64,000 nt of DNA, taken from the NCBI RefSeq assembly GCF_900111735.1, contig NZ_FOHW01000008.1, positions 23,413-87,412 on the forward strand, in the 5' to 3' direction. This document shows, in pieces, positions 7,908-16,582 of this stretch. Every line of letters begins with the position of its first letter. Within the stretch, counting starts at the first letter, position 1. Both the position numbers and the translations under genes were made by a program. Source of the stretch: Pseudomonas graminis. Lineage in GTDB: Bacteria > Pseudomonadota > Gammaproteobacteria > Pseudomonadales > Pseudomonadaceae. The notes under the pieces were generated by a model. The model saw only the letters and a program-made list of their open reading frames with translations. It had not been told where the DNA came from and did not search any database.

Positions 7908-9452
7908 ATGCGTAAATCCAGAGTCATCTTAATAGCCACCCTGTCAGGGCTGATAGGGGCTGTTTTGCCTATGATAGCGATGGCTTACATTTCTTGGGAA
8001 AGGGCCCTGGCCAAAGAAAGAACTCATTTGGCGACCTATTCCGAGCGCGCACTCAAAAACATTAGCCTGTCATTGCAACAAGGACTCAGTGTTATATCAG
8101 ACATGGAGGGCTGGTCTGGAGTGCCGTGTTCTCCTGAGCATGTTTCGTTAATGCGTAAAGCGACCGTTAATACCCGTGCGGTGGAGGAAATCGACTATCT
8201 CGAACAAGGGTCTGTTGCCTGCACATCATGGGGAAGCACGTCGATACTGTCCGGTCCGACGACGTCGACTTTTACCGATGCGAGAGGCTATAAAATCAAT
8301 GTTCGCCTCATCCCCAGAGACCAGGGGATCCAGCCGATTACGATCATTCATCGTGGCGCCTACACCGTCCTTATAAATGCAGGAAGGCTCAGCGACATTA
8401 TTCTGAATGAGCGAATGCAGCTCGGTGTTTTTTACCAAGGCCAATTGGTGAATATGTCTCAGGGCGCGGATGAAAAGACCATCTCCCGACTCGTATCAAG
8501 TCCAGATCCCAAGAGTAAAGACTATCTCTACGCTGTTTCCACTCAAGACGACTGGTCCGCCCTTGTGGCAGAGCCCATAAAAAGCGTCGATACCAGTTTC
8601 TATAGCGAGCTGGCCTGGATGCTGCCCATAGGCCTGGGGATCGGCTTCATTGTTGTGTTGTCGGTCATCCGAGTCATGCAAAACCGACTCTCGCCGACTG
8701 CGGAGCTGCAGATCGCTATAAATCAGCGTGAGTTCACTGTTCACTACCAACCGATCATTGATCTTGAAACGCAGGAATGTTTAGGGGCCGAGGCGTTGGT
8801 CCGGTGGGTGAGACCAGACGGAACGGTTGTGGCCCCTGATCAGTTCATTCCGCTGGCTGAAGAAACAGGGCTTATTCTGCCCATAACTGACCAAGTCATC
8901 TATGGTGTCGTCAGAGACATGGCACAACTTCTGCGAGATAACCGCAACCTTCATGTGGCGATTAACATCTGTGCGGAGGATCTTAAATCCGGGCGTTTTC
9001 TTGACACGCTTGATCAGGCGTTGAAAGGCTCGATGATTGACAACAGTCAAATCTGGATAGAGGCCACTGAGCGAGGCTTCATCGATGTTGAGTCGGCCGT
9101 CACGACACTTGAAAAAGCTCGGGCGCTAGGGTTCAAGATTGCAATCGATGACTTTGGTACGGGGTATTCCAGTTTGCAATATCTTGAGCGGCTTCCTGTC
9201 AATGTGCTCAAGATAGATAAGTCTTTCGTGGACGCCATCGATAAGTCCTCAGCGTCCAGCTCGGTGGTGACGCATATTATTGCAATGGCTAAAACCCTGG
9301 GTCTGGAAATTGTGGCCGAGGGAATCGAGAGCCCCCATCAGGTCGATTACCTGCGAATGTATGACGTGGATTACGCTCAAGGCTGGTTATATTCGAAGGC
9401 ATTGCCCTCCCATGATTTTCTAAACTTCGTCACTTCGAAAAACCACAGCTAG
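7908..9452 (+). CDS. CSS-motif EAL-domain cyclic-di-GMP phosphodiesterase
   Basis: 514 residues. Membrane segments at about 7-29 and 235-257 flank a periplasmic CSS-motif domain; its cysteines lie in VPCSPEH near residue 73 and VACTSWGS near 104. The EAL domain (about 265-505) has GAEALVRW, the metal and catalytic segment EATERGF, DDFGTGYSSL and KIDKSFV, so it should hydrolyse c-di-GMP. In this family the disulphide state of the CSS domain is known to control activity and membrane-dependent proteolysis. There is no GGDEF domain. The gene is clearly AT-richer and uses different codons than its neighbours, suggesting later acquisition. Confidence 0.92.
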   Translation: MRKSRVILIATLSGLIGAVLPMIAMAYISWERALAKERTHLATYSERALKNISLSLQQGLSVISDMEGWSGVPCSPEHVSLMRKATVNTRAVEEIDYLEQGSVACTSWGSTSILSGPTTSTFTDARGYKINVRLIPRDQGIQPITIIHRGAYTVLINAGRLSDIILNERMQLGVFYQGQLVNMSQGADEKTISRLVSSPDPKSKDYLYAVSTQDDWSALVAEPIKSVDTSFYSELAWMLPIGLGIGFIVVLSVIRVMQNRLSPTAELQIAINQREFTVHYQPIIDLETQECLGAEALVRWVRPDGTVVAPDQFIPLAEETGLILPITDQVIYGVVRDMAQLLRDNRNLHVAINICAEDLKSGRFLDTLDQALKGSMIDNSQIWIEATERGFIDVESAVTTLEKARALGFKIAIDDFGTGYSSLQYLERLPVNVLKIDKSFVDAIDKSSASSSVVTHIIAMAKTLGLEIVAEGIESPHQVDYLRMYDVDYAQGWLYSKALPSHDFLNFVTSKNHS

Positions 9453-9568
9453 GGGATCTCGGCGATGCAACCCAGGTCGAGGCGCTGTTGCAGGGTAATG
9501 ACGACGTGCCGCCACTGCAGGGCAGGTTGCTCGAAGCATTCTCAACTCCCGCGCTTTTTGAAAAATGA
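9416..9568 (+). pseudogene. Possible C-terminal remnant of a lost gene
   Basis: A stop-free frame overlapping the 3' end of the EAL gene continues to TGA at 9566-9568 and encodes a plausible globular C-terminus (GDATQVEALLQGNDD, then PPLQGRLLEAF). Base composition changes from AT-rich to the local high GC right after the EAL stop codon. There is no start codon or ribosome site. I read it as the tail of a gene displaced when the EAL gene arrived, but chance is not excluded. Confidence 0.3.
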
Positions 9569-9574
9569 GCCCTT

Positions 9575-10336
9575 ATGACAACCCTCGTGATGTGCGCTGC
9601 GCAGTACTGCTCGGTCGCCGGTGATCTCAACGTCAATATCGATCGGCATTTTCAAATCATGCGCCGCGCGGTCGAGCATGGCGTTCAGTTTCTGCTGTTC
9701 CCCGAGTTGTCCTTGACCGGCTACGAGCCGTCCCTTGCGCGCGCGCTCGCTCAGGCACCTGACGCCGAGTGTTTGCAACCGCTGCGGGAGCTCGCGGCGC
9801 AGTCAGGGATGACAACTGTGGTGGGGCTGCCACTGCGCCAACCCGGCAGCGAAACCATCCTGGTTGGCGCACTGGTGATGGCGGCCGATGGATCGCAGTC
9901 GGTCTACACCAAGCAGCATCTTCATCCGGGAGAAGAGGCGGTTTTCAGCGGGGGGGAGGGCGGTGCGCCGGTGAACATCGGGGCTGAGCGCGTTGCACTC
10001 TCGGTCTGTGCGGATTTCACCCACGCCAGCCACGCCCGGGCAGCCGCGCGTGGCGGAGCCAGTGTGTACGCCAGCAGCGTGCTGATCAGCGAAGAAGGCT
10101 ATGCGCGAGATGCCGAGGTGCTGCAGGGTTACGCCGTCGAGCATTCAATGGGCGTGTTGATGGCCAACCATGGCGGACCGTCGGGAGGCTGGGCCTGCGC
10201 GGGACGCAGCGCATTTTGGTCACCCGGAGGTGAACGGGTGGTGAGCGCGACGGGTACGGGCGACTGCCTGGTGATTGCCCGTCGGCATCAAGGTATCTGG
10301 CAGGGGGAACTCGTCGAGTGGCCGACGATGTTTTGA
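9575..10336 (+). CDS. Carbon-nitrogen hydrolase (nitrilase superfamily)
   Basis: 253 residues, a single nitrilase-fold domain. The catalytic Glu-Lys-Cys triad is visible: E in LLFPELSLTGYEP near residue 43, K in YTKQHLHPGEE near 112, and C in LSVCADFTHASH near 145. Such enzymes hydrolyse amide or nitrile bonds. The short form and YEP motif resemble aliphatic amidase and omega-amidase-like branches, but the substrate cannot be told from sequence. There is no signal peptide, so it is cytoplasmic. It starts six bases after the stop of the putative remnant. Confidence 0.88.
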   Translation: MTTLVMCAAQYCSVAGDLNVNIDRHFQIMRRAVEHGVQFLLFPELSLTGYEPSLARALAQAPDAECLQPLRELAAQSGMTTVVGLPLRQPGSETILVGALVMAADGSQSVYTKQHLHPGEEAVFSGGEGGAPVNIGAERVALSVCADFTHASHARAAARGGASVYASSVLISEEGYARDAEVLQGYAVEHSMGVLMANHGGPSGGWACAGRSAFWSPGGERVVSATGTGDCLVIARRHQGIWQGELVEWPTMF

Positions 10337-10372
10337 GTCAGTTCTGCTGACGAGCCAGCGTCAGAAAATTAC

Positions 10373-10402
10373 AAAAAGCGGGGCACCTTGGCGGTGCCCG
10401 CT
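10373..10402 (-). terminator. Terminator of the 10428-10694 gene
   Basis: Arms AGCGGGgCACC and GGTGCCCGCT; on the minus strand the stem is followed by TTTTT. It may also end the nitrilase-family gene from the other side. Confidence 0.65.
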
Positions 10403-10427
10403 ACGTTGAGTTTCTACTCAACAGGGA

Positions 10428-10694
10428 TCAATGCACCGCCCATGAACGGGGTGCCGGGGTGTGGCTGAATTTGGAGATGCCTTTGACCCAGAACCGTCGA
10501 TGGGCCGTCTGGTCCGGCGGCAGCAACGGCTGGCTCGACCACTGATGATGACGTTTGGCTTCATCGCGGTACGCTTTCCACTCCATGGCCTCGGCGGTGT
10601 CCTGCGCGGCGCGTTCGTCATCGAACCAGCCCAAAACAGAAACTTCACCTTGATCGCGGCCATGCTCTACCAGCAGAAAAATGTTTGTGTACAT
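10428..10694 (-). CDS. Conserved hypothetical small protein
   Basis: 88 residues from ATG at 10694 (MYTNIFLLVEHGRDQGEV); AAAGG lies eight bases upstream. The frame extends five codons further but without a better start. The N-terminal half looks like a beta-alpha unit (strand TNIFLLVEHG, strand VSVLGWFD, helix DERAAQDTAEAMEWKAYRDEA). This would fit a small regulatory or binding module. No signal peptide or membrane segment. I do not recognise the family. Confidence 0.6.
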   Translation of the reverse strand: MYTNIFLLVEHGRDQGEVSVLGWFDDERAAQDTAEAMEWKAYRDEAKRHHQWSSQPLLPPDQTAHRRFWVKGISKFSHTPAPRSWAVH

Positions 10695-10819
10695 ACTTTT
10701 GCCTTTCACTGATCCGGTCCGACCCGATATCCGGGCTCTACGAATAGCGTATCGACAGCGGCAGCGGAAAATTTAGGCTTGGGTTTCTGTGCCGGCTTTT
10801 GCGGTGTGACGCCTGATGC

Positions 10820-10887
10820 CTTCCCGGCTAAAGCCGGTCCCACTGAGTGCGTGCGATCCCATAGTAGGACCGGCTTCAGCCGGGAAG
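10820..10887. repeat. REP-type inverted repeat, second family
   Basis: CTTCCCGGCTAAAGCCGGTCC faces GGACCGGCTTCAGCCGGGAAG around a 26-bp spacer. The same family occurs at 20312-20397 and, as a single arm, at 20573-20592. It lies downstream of the cupin gene. Confidence 0.8.
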
Positions 10888-10911
10888 AGGCCAGTGTGAT
10901 CACCCTCAACG

Positions 10912-11334
10912 TCACTTCGGCAGCGGCGTGAGGATGTCGGCCTTGTGGTCCAGCAGGATGAACACCAGCAGTTTCGCAGGCTTTGTCGCGCTGGCGTTTC
11001 GCGATTCATAGTGCTTTGACCCGGCCGGCTCGTACCACGTCTGGCCCGCTGTATAGGTGATCGCCTTGCCGTCGTTGACTCTCGAAATTACCTCGCCTTC
11101 CAGCACATAAGCGATCGCACTGCCGCTGTGACTGTGGGCAATGGAGGCTTGGCCCGGTGCGTAATCAACGGTCAGTACCATGGCTTTTTTTCCTGGTGCA
11201 TTGAGCATCGGGTGCTCTTCCAGAACGGTGACCTTTTCCTGCTCGGCCTCGTGTGACTGGGCGCTGCCGACGAACATCACGCCGGTGAAGGCCAGCCAGC
11301 AGAGCGGGGCGGTGATGCGTTTGAGCAGTTTCAT
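10912..11334 (-). CDS. Exported cupin-domain protein
   Basis: 140 residues. An N-terminal signal peptide (about 1-27, ending near SAQSHEA) precedes a single cupin barrel. The barrel has metal-ligand motif 1 as HSHSGSAIAYVLEG near residue 70 and motif 2 around YEPAGSKHYESRN near 105. Both histidine clusters are kept, so a bound metal is likely. Enzymatic role and substrate are unknown. Alone in its transcription unit; REP sequences follow. Confidence 0.85.
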   Translation of the reverse strand: MKLLKRITAPLCWLAFTGVMFVGSAQSHEAEQEKVTVLEEHPMLNAPGKKAMVLTVDYAPGQASIAHSHSGSAIAYVLEGEVISRVNDGKAITYTAGQTWYEPAGSKHYESRNASATKPAKLLVFILLDHKADILTPLPK

Positions 11335-11458
11335 GGGCGGATCATCCGGCAGCGATTGATGACCACTACGCTAAGCCCGCGGATATCTGGCGCACACCTC
11401 CAATTGCCGAGAAGATCAGGGGGCCAATCGCTTTGCCTCGGAAACCAGACCGCCAACG

Positions 11459-11487
11459 AAAAAAGGGCCGAATCATATTCGGCCCTT
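11459..11487 (-). terminator. Terminator of the 11550-11864 gene
   Basis: Perfect 11-bp stem AAGGGCCGAAT / ATTCGGCCCTT with a CAT loop; six T residues follow on the minus strand. Confidence 0.85.
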
Positions 11488-11549
11488 CATCGTATTCAGT
11501 GCTGCCTCGGCGCTAATCTCGCTCACAGGCACACGGTCAGCACAGCAAT

Positions 11550-11864
11550 TTACTTGCTGCCGCTGGAACCGCTCGCGCCACCACCGGTGCCGCCGCCGCT
11601 GCCACCCATGCCGCTGCCGTTGGTCATGCCACCGCCGTCAGCGTCGGTACGGTTGGTGCCGTTGGTGCTGCCCATGCCTTTGGTGCCGGGGGTCGACGTG
11701 CCTGGGGAGCTGCCGTCGTTGTTCTGGCCGCTGGTGGAGGTGCTTGGCTTCGGACCGTTCTTGTCGATCGGATCAGTCGGGCCCGTGGAGCCGGCGAACG
11801 CAGAGCCAGTAGCAACAGCCATCAGGCCAGCGAGTGTCAGGGCAGTCAATTTAGTCTTGATCAT
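11550..11864 (-). CDS. Small secreted Gly/Ser/Thr-rich low-complexity protein
   Basis: 104 residues. A clear signal peptide (MIKTKLTALTLAGLMAVATG, cleavage after AFA near residue 24) is followed by an entirely low-complexity mature part. The mature part is rich in Gly, Ser, Thr, Asn and Pro and ends in Gly-Gly-Ser repeats. No known domain. A related architecture is encoded at 40246-40569 in this window. A strong terminator follows, so it is probably expressed as a short monocistronic mRNA. Function unknown. Confidence 0.7.
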   Translation of the reverse strand: MIKTKLTALTLAGLMAVATGSAFAGSTGPTDPIDKNGPKPSTSTSGQNNDGSSPGTSTPGTKGMGSTNGTNRTDADGGGMTNGSGMGGSGGGTGGGASGSSGSK

Positions 11865-12064
11865 GATGTGAATCCTTTTGTTGTCATGGATACCTATTGG
11901 TCAACCGGCCCATGCAAGAGGTGCATTCCACCCGACGGACGGTCATCCACGATCAAAAGGTGTCAAGGCCATTGGATTCACGATCGTGCCCAGGCTCTCC
12001 CTGGACACGCACCTCGTCGCCCTCGGCATCATTCCAGGCCAGGGCTTCTTTTTCCCTTGTCTGC

Positions 12065-13495
12065 CTATTTCGCGCGCAATTCGTATCCCACCGTCAACGT
12101 CTGCAGATCAAAGCGGTCCGAGATGTTGGAGCAATAACTGGTCCGCGGCAGGAAAGCGCCGGGTCCTTTCAGGTAAGACTCAATGTCTTGCGCTCCTTCG
12201 CACAGAGCAAGGGTTCGCCCCTTGAGCAGGCCGCTGGCCTGCGCCGAACGCAATGCGCCGTTGGGCGTCCAGTCAGCGACGATCAGCGCGCCTATCGGGG
12301 CCGATTGTTCGTAACTGTGCGCGAATGCCTCCGCCGAACGATCCCGCAAGTACGGCGCCATGAAGTAATGGATATCGTCACGGAAAGGCAGCGCTTCCTT
12401 GTGGGTCGGCAGCGCAACGGCGCCGTTGGCGTAAATCGCGTACACCGCCAGAATCGCCACCGGGCCGGTGAAGGGCAGGGCGTAAGCGACAACGGCGGCG
12501 TTGTGTCGCGCCAGCCACGCCTGCACCTGGATCACGCCGATAATGCTCAACAGCACCGCGCCCGGCAGGAAAAACGTAAAGCGATCGGTGACGTTGTACG
12601 ACACCGCGAAGATGAAGTTCAGCACCGCCGCGCACCACAACAGTCGCAGGCGCCGGCTTTTGGGGAACAGCACCAGCGCCACCAGTTGCGGGCCGAGCAG
12701 TGACAACATCAGCAGCATCACCGAGTTCTTCTCGTGCCACATGTCGTCGAAGCGAAACAGCGAACCCTGCCAGCTTTGCTCGGTGGTGTTGTCGGGGATG
12801 CCGATCAGGTAGCGCTGACCGATATCGATCAGGCTCAGACCGTCCTGCAGTTCCTGCAAAATGCCGGGAATTGCCACCGCAAACCCCAGAACAAAACCCG
12901 GAATCGTCAACAGGACCCGCGCCCTGTGCTGCCAGACCAACTGCACGTACAGCGGGAACAGCACGATGAACGTCAGTTGGTGAATGGCGGCGGCGAGGCC
13001 GGTGAGGATGCCGATGACGAACAGCGCGGTGAGCAGGCCCAGGCGCGATTTATCGCGAAAATGCACCATGTACGCCAAGGTCACCAACAGCGTGTGCAGC
13101 AGGTAAACCTCGGCCTTGGTCGAGACCCAGAACACGCAATGGCACAAGACCGCCGCGGCAATCGCCAGCAAGGCCTGCTGCGACGTCGCGCCAACACCCT
13201 TGGCGAGACGGAAGATCGCCCAGCCCAGCGGGATCAGCAGCATCGAGTTCATGAAACTCAGCACCAGCGGCCCGACGTGAGCGAACAGCGCCGTGGTGAC
13301 GAACAGGTACAACGGGTGATCCAGAGGGCCGAGGGTTTCACTGAAATAGCGGCCCTGGGAGGCGTCGGCGATGAAAATGCCGTTGTCCATCCATTGAACC
13401 GGTCCGCTGGAGGCCAGAAAGCTCCAGAGAACAGCGGCGACCGCCAGTAGCAGGGGAATGCCAAACAACGCTCGATACCGTACTGCTGCCACCAT
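12065..13495 (-). CDS. Polytopic membrane protein, candidate lipid-linked-sugar glycosyltransferase (GT-C like)
   Basis: 476 residues from ATG at 13495, which has AGGAG eight bases upstream; a GTG at 13504 is less likely. About 10-11 hydrophobic helices are seen. A periplasmic loop after the first helix contains [20 protein letters not shown] and [10 protein letters not shown]; acidic residues in this first loop are typical of GT-C enzymes that use polyprenyl-phosphate sugars. It is the last gene of the five-gene leftward operon (38 bp after the YbhN-like gene) whose other products look like a decaprenylphosphoryl-arabinose pathway. I infer it transfers that sugar, or a related one, outside the inner membrane. 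The acceptor is unknown, and the family call rests on topology and context. Confidence 0.65.
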   Translation of the reverse strand: MVAAVRYRALFGIPLLLAVAAVLWSFLASSGPVQWMDNGIFIADASQGRYFSETLGPLDHPLYLFVTTALFAHVGPLVLSFMNSMLLIPLGWAIFRLAKGVGATSQQALLAIAAAVLCHCVFWVSTKAEVYLLHTLLVTLAYMVHFRDKSRLGLLTALFVIGILTGLAAAIHQLTFIVLFPLYVQLVWQHRARVLLTIPGFVLGFAVAIPGILQELQDGLSLIDIGQRYLIGIPDNTTEQSWQGSLFRFDDMWHEKNSVMLLMLSLLGPQLVALVLFPKSRRLRLLWCAAVLNFIFAVSYNVTDRFTFFLPGAVLLSIIGVIQVQAWLARHNAAVVAYALPFTGPVAILAVYAIYANGAVALPTHKEALPFRDDIHYFMAPYLRDRSAEAFAHSYEQSAPIGALIVADWTPNGALRSAQASGLLKGRTLALCEGAQDIESYLKGPGAFLPRTSYCSNISDRFDLQTLTVGYELRAK

Positions 13496-13533
13496 GAATT
13501 GCACTCCTGTCCTTTTATTCCGTAGAAAAAGCG

Positions 13534-14520
13534 TTATTGAATCGGTTGAACACGAGGCATCGTGGCCTCGCTTTTAAGTTTGATCAGCATCACCGCGCCA
13601 ATGGCTACGGCGAACCACAGGGTGGCGAGACGAATCAGCACAGTGGCGGCCACGGCGTCGGCGCTGTTCATGCCTTTCCAGACCAGCAATCCGACCATTA
13701 CCGCCTCCGCGCCACCGAGCCCGCCGGGCATGAAGCTCACCGCTCCGGCCAGCATCGCCAGGGCGTAGACGAATACCGCGAAGGTCAGCGGGATGTCCGC
13801 GCCCATCCATTTCAGAATCCAGTCGAATGCCAGGGCTTCGGCGCTCCAGGCGACGACGCTCAGCGCGGTCAGCCCGAGCATCAGGCGCAAGCGATGGCAG
13901 TGCTGCGCATGCACCAGCACCTGCAGCAGATGGCGCAGCAGCCCGAGCATCTGGCCGCTGCCGGTCGGCACCCTTTCGGTGATCCGCTCAAGCAGGCGAC
14001 GTTGCGACAGCACCACCAGCCCGACCACCACCAGCGCCACGCCGACCACGATCATCGGCCACGCCTGGGGGTACAGCGACAGGCCGAACAGGGTCAGCAA
14101 CACCACCGCAAACAGGTCCGACAGCCGCTCACTGAAGAACGCCGCGAAGCTTTGCGGGTAGGGCACGCCCCAGCGTTTGAGCAGCACCCCGCGCAACGCT
14201 TCTCCGGCCTTGCCCGGCGTGGTGGTCAGGGCAAAGCCGGCCAGATAAATAGTCAGGCTCGGCCGCCACGGCATGGGATGGCCGAGCACGTTCAGGTAGG
14301 TCTGCCAGCGCAGGAAACGCAGGCCGTAATTGACCGACGACATGAACAGCGCGATGACAATGCCGAGCAATCCCACCTCGCTCACCGCAGCGCCCACCGC
14401 CTGCCAGCCGCCCCACAGCGAAAAGCCCAGATAGCCCAACGCTGAGCCGACCACCGACAGCACCACCGCGCGGTATCGCCAGCCGGACAGGTGGGGAGGC
14501 TCGGGCACAGCTTCGCTCAC
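13534..14520 (-). CDS. Lysylphosphatidylglycerol synthase TM-region/YbhN-like membrane protein
   Basis: 328 residues, 8-9 predicted membrane helices, of the AglD/YbhN-like family (signature [13 protein letters not shown] near residue 65, then [17 protein letters not shown] near 92). It lacks the soluble catalytic domain of true MprF. The start is GTG at 14520, overlapping the SDR stop as GTGA, so the two are translationally coupled. Members near polyprenyl-sugar genes are suspected to move lipid-linked sugars across the membrane. A flippase role for the product of this operon is an inference from position. Confidence 0.85.
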   Translation of the reverse strand: MSEAVPEPPHLSGWRYRAVVLSVVGSALGYLGFSLWGGWQAVGAAVSEVGLLGIVIALFMSSVNYGLRFLRWQTYLNVLGHPMPWRPSLTIYLAGFALTTTPGKAGEALRGVLLKRWGVPYPQSFAAFFSERLSDLFAVVLLTLFGLSLYPQAWPMIVVGVALVVVGLVVLSQRRLLERITERVPTGSGQMLGLLRHLLQVLVHAQHCHRLRLMLGLTALSVVAWSAEALAFDWILKWMGADIPLTFAVFVYALAMLAGAVSFMPGGLGGAEAVMVGLLVWKGMNSADAVAATVLIRLATLWFAVAIGAVMLIKLKSEATMPRVQPIQ

Positions 14521-15269
14521 AGGTTCAGCCTCTTGAACACCGGCTGCGGGATCGAACGAATGACCAGCATGATCAGCGCCCAGAAACCCGGTGCGTAAAG
14601 CGTCGGCACCTTGTTGGCGATGCCTTTGACGATGCGCTGGGCGACTTGAGCCGGTTGTGCCAGCAGGGCGGCCGGCAACGACAAGCCCTGGGTCATCGGC
14701 GTGTCGACAAAGCCCGGTTTGATGGTGGTGACGTGCACGCCGACTTTGAACAGCCGCGCCTGCAAGCCTTCGCAGTACGTCGACACTGCCGCCTTGGCGC
14801 TGCCGTACAGGTAGTTGGAGGGGCGCCCTCGGTCAGCGGCCACCGAAGAAATGATCGCCAGGCTGCCGCAGCGCTGGGTCTCGAACTGCATCGCCAGCAC
14901 AGTGAGCAGGGCGATCACCGAGGTGCAGTTGTTGGCGAATTCCTTGAGCGCCATGTGCACGTCGCGTTCGCAGGCCTTCTGGTCGGGCAGCGTGCCGTGG
15001 GCGATCAGGGCGATGTCGATCTGACCCAGCGCAGTCAGGCAGCGGCCCATCATCAGCGGGTGCGCCTCAATGTCGTTGGCGTCCATCTCGTGCAGCGTGA
15101 CGTGGCTCGCCCCGCGCGCCTTGAGGTCGGCGGCGGTCTGCTGGAGCTTCTCGACGTTGCGCGCCACCAGGAAAAAATCGCTGCCTTGCGTGGCCCACAA
15201 ACGAGCGCAGGCACTGGCGATAGCGGACGTGGCACCGATGATCAGAACTTTCTTCACTGCAGTTTTCAT
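14517..15269 (-). CDS. SDR oxidoreductase, DprE2-like decaprenylphosphoryl-2-keto-ribose reductase
   Basis: 250 residues from ATG 15269, which overlaps the DprE1-like stop as ATGA. It has a Rossmann nucleotide motif (VLIIGATSAIASACARLW near residue 8), catalytic Ser in IISSVAADRG near 140 and YLYGSAK (Tyr/Lys) near 155, and a hydrophobic C-terminal tail that could attach to the membrane. DprE2 reduces the 2-keto intermediate made by DprE1, completing epimerisation of ribose to arabinose on the lipid carrier. The assignment rests on SDR features plus tight coupling to the DprE1-like gene. Confidence 0.85.
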   Translation of the reverse strand: MKTAVKKVLIIGATSAIASACARLWATQGSDFFLVARNVEKLQQTAADLKARGASHVTLHEMDANDIEAHPLMMGRCLTALGQIDIALIAHGTLPDQKACERDVHMALKEFANNCTSVIALLTVLAMQFETQRCGSLAIISSVAADRGRPSNYLYGSAKAAVSTYCEGLQARLFKVGVHVTTIKPGFVDTPMTQGLSLPAALLAQPAQVAQRIVKGIANKVPTLYAPGFWALIMLVIRSIPQPVFKRLNL

Positions 15270-16582
15270 AAGATCACACGGCTCCAGAAGCGGGACATCA
15301 AAGAGGGATCGCGCAGCGCTTCCAGCTGCTCCCACGCGGGGTAGGCCCGCCGGAAATCGGCGCCGCTCATGTGCGCGTCCTTGGCTGGATACAGCCGGCC
15401 GCCTGCTGAGCGGACGATGGCGTCCAGACGCGGGAACAGTACGTTCTCCAACGCCTCGCTCTGGGCAAAATCCAGCGCCAGGGAGGTGCCTTCCAGCGGA
15501 AACGACAGCAGGCCCGGCGAGGCGAGGGCGCCACAGCGCTTGAGCACGGCGAGGAAGGAACCCTGGCCGGCGTCGGCGATGGTGCGCAGCAGTTCGCCCA
15601 TGGCCGCTTCGGCATTCGCCGCAGGCACCACGCACTGGTATTGCTGAAACCCGCGACGGCCATACATCCGGTTCCAGTGCAGGATCCGGTCGAGGGGATA
15701 GAAAAACGGTTCGTAAGCGCTGCGGCCTTGCCTGCGCTGGCTGGGGTGCAGGCGCCAGTACAGGTTGTTGAAGGCGCTGAGGGAGAGTTTGTTGATCAGT
15801 GAAACCGGCGGCGTCAGCGGCACGCTGAGCTTCTTGCGCTGACTCGCTTCAAGGGAGCCGTACTGTGCGTGATCACCGACGATGAACACACCGCGTCCGG
15901 TCTCCGCGCCCTTCGCCAGGCAGTCCACCCAGGCGACGCTGTATTCGTGACGTGCGTCGAGTTCGGCCGAGAGCGCAAAGAACTCGGCCAGATTGGTGAA
16001 GCGCACCGTGCTGGTGTCGATCTGGCTGGCGCGAATCGGCATCAATTGAATCTGCGCCCAGTGGATGACCCCGGTCAGGCCGAGGCCGCCGATGCTGGCG
16101 GCGAACAACTCGGGCTGCGATGCCTGCGTGCAGACCCTCTCCGGCTCGCCGTGGCGCAACAGGCCGAAGCTCAGCACATGACGGCCAAAGGTGCCGCGCA
16201 CGTGATGGTTTTTGCCGTGAACGTCGTTGGCGATGGCACCGCCCAGCGTGGCGTATTGAGTCCCGGGCGTGACCGGCAAAAACCAGCCTCGGGGAATGGC
16301 CACGGCCAGCACTTCCGCCAATGTGATACCAGCCTCGGCCTTGATCACCCCGGTGGTCCAGTCGGCCTCGATCAGCCGATCCAGCGAGCGCATGTGCAGC
16401 ACCTCATCGCTGGCGGCCAGGCAACTGTCGCCGTAACTGCGGCCGTTGCCGTAGGGCAGGCTGCTGCGGTGGGCGCCGATCACGCGGTCCATCTGTGCAG
16501 GCAGTTCGTCCAGCCACACGCAGCCGTGACCGCGTTGCGGACGGCGGGGGAAACGTCCCCAGGAATACAACGGCGTGCTCAT
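15266..16582 (-). CDS. FAD-linked oxidase, DprE1-like decaprenylphosphoryl-beta-D-ribose 2-oxidase
   Basis: 438 residues from ATG 16582, overlapping the UbiA stop as ATGA. VAO/PCMH-type FAD domain: PYGNGRSYGDSCLA near residue 44, TPGTQYATLGGAIANDVHGKN near 105, SIGGLGLTGVI near 164. A Cys in QYQCVVP (residue 317) is followed exactly 31 residues later by Lys 348 in LAVLKR. This is the spacing of Cys387 and Lys418 in M. tuberculosis DprE1. The enzyme oxidises the 2-hydroxyl of polyprenyl-phosphoryl-ribose. It is the second gene of the operon, between the predicted DPPR synthase and the DprE2-like reductase. Confidence 0.88.
   Translation of the reverse strand: MSTPLYSWGRFPRRPQRGHGCVWLDELPAQMDRVIGAHRSSLPYGNGRSYGDSCLAASDEVLHMRSLDRLIEADWTTGVIKAEAGITLAEVLAVAIPRGWFLPVTPGTQYATLGGAIANDVHGKNHHVRGTFGRHVLSFGLLRHGEPERVCTQASQPELFAASIGGLGLTGVIHWAQIQLMPIRASQIDTSTVRFTNLAEFFALSAELDARHEYSVAWVDCLAKGAETGRGVFIVGDHAQYGSLEASQRKKLSVPLTPPVSLINKLSLSAFNNLYWRLHPSQRRQGRSAYEPFFYPLDRILHWNRMYGRRGFQQYQCVVPAANAEAAMGELLRTIADAGQGSFLAVLKRCGALASPGLLSFPLEGTSLALDFAQSEALENVLFPRLDAIVRSAGGRLYPAKDAHMSGADFRRAYPAWEQLEALRDPSLMSRFWSRVIL

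Noticed and set aside
11356..11871. 171-codon plus-strand frame over the secreted Gly/Ser-rich gene
   Set aside because: Antisense of low-complexity codons producing Pro/Leu runs; no signal peptide or domain.
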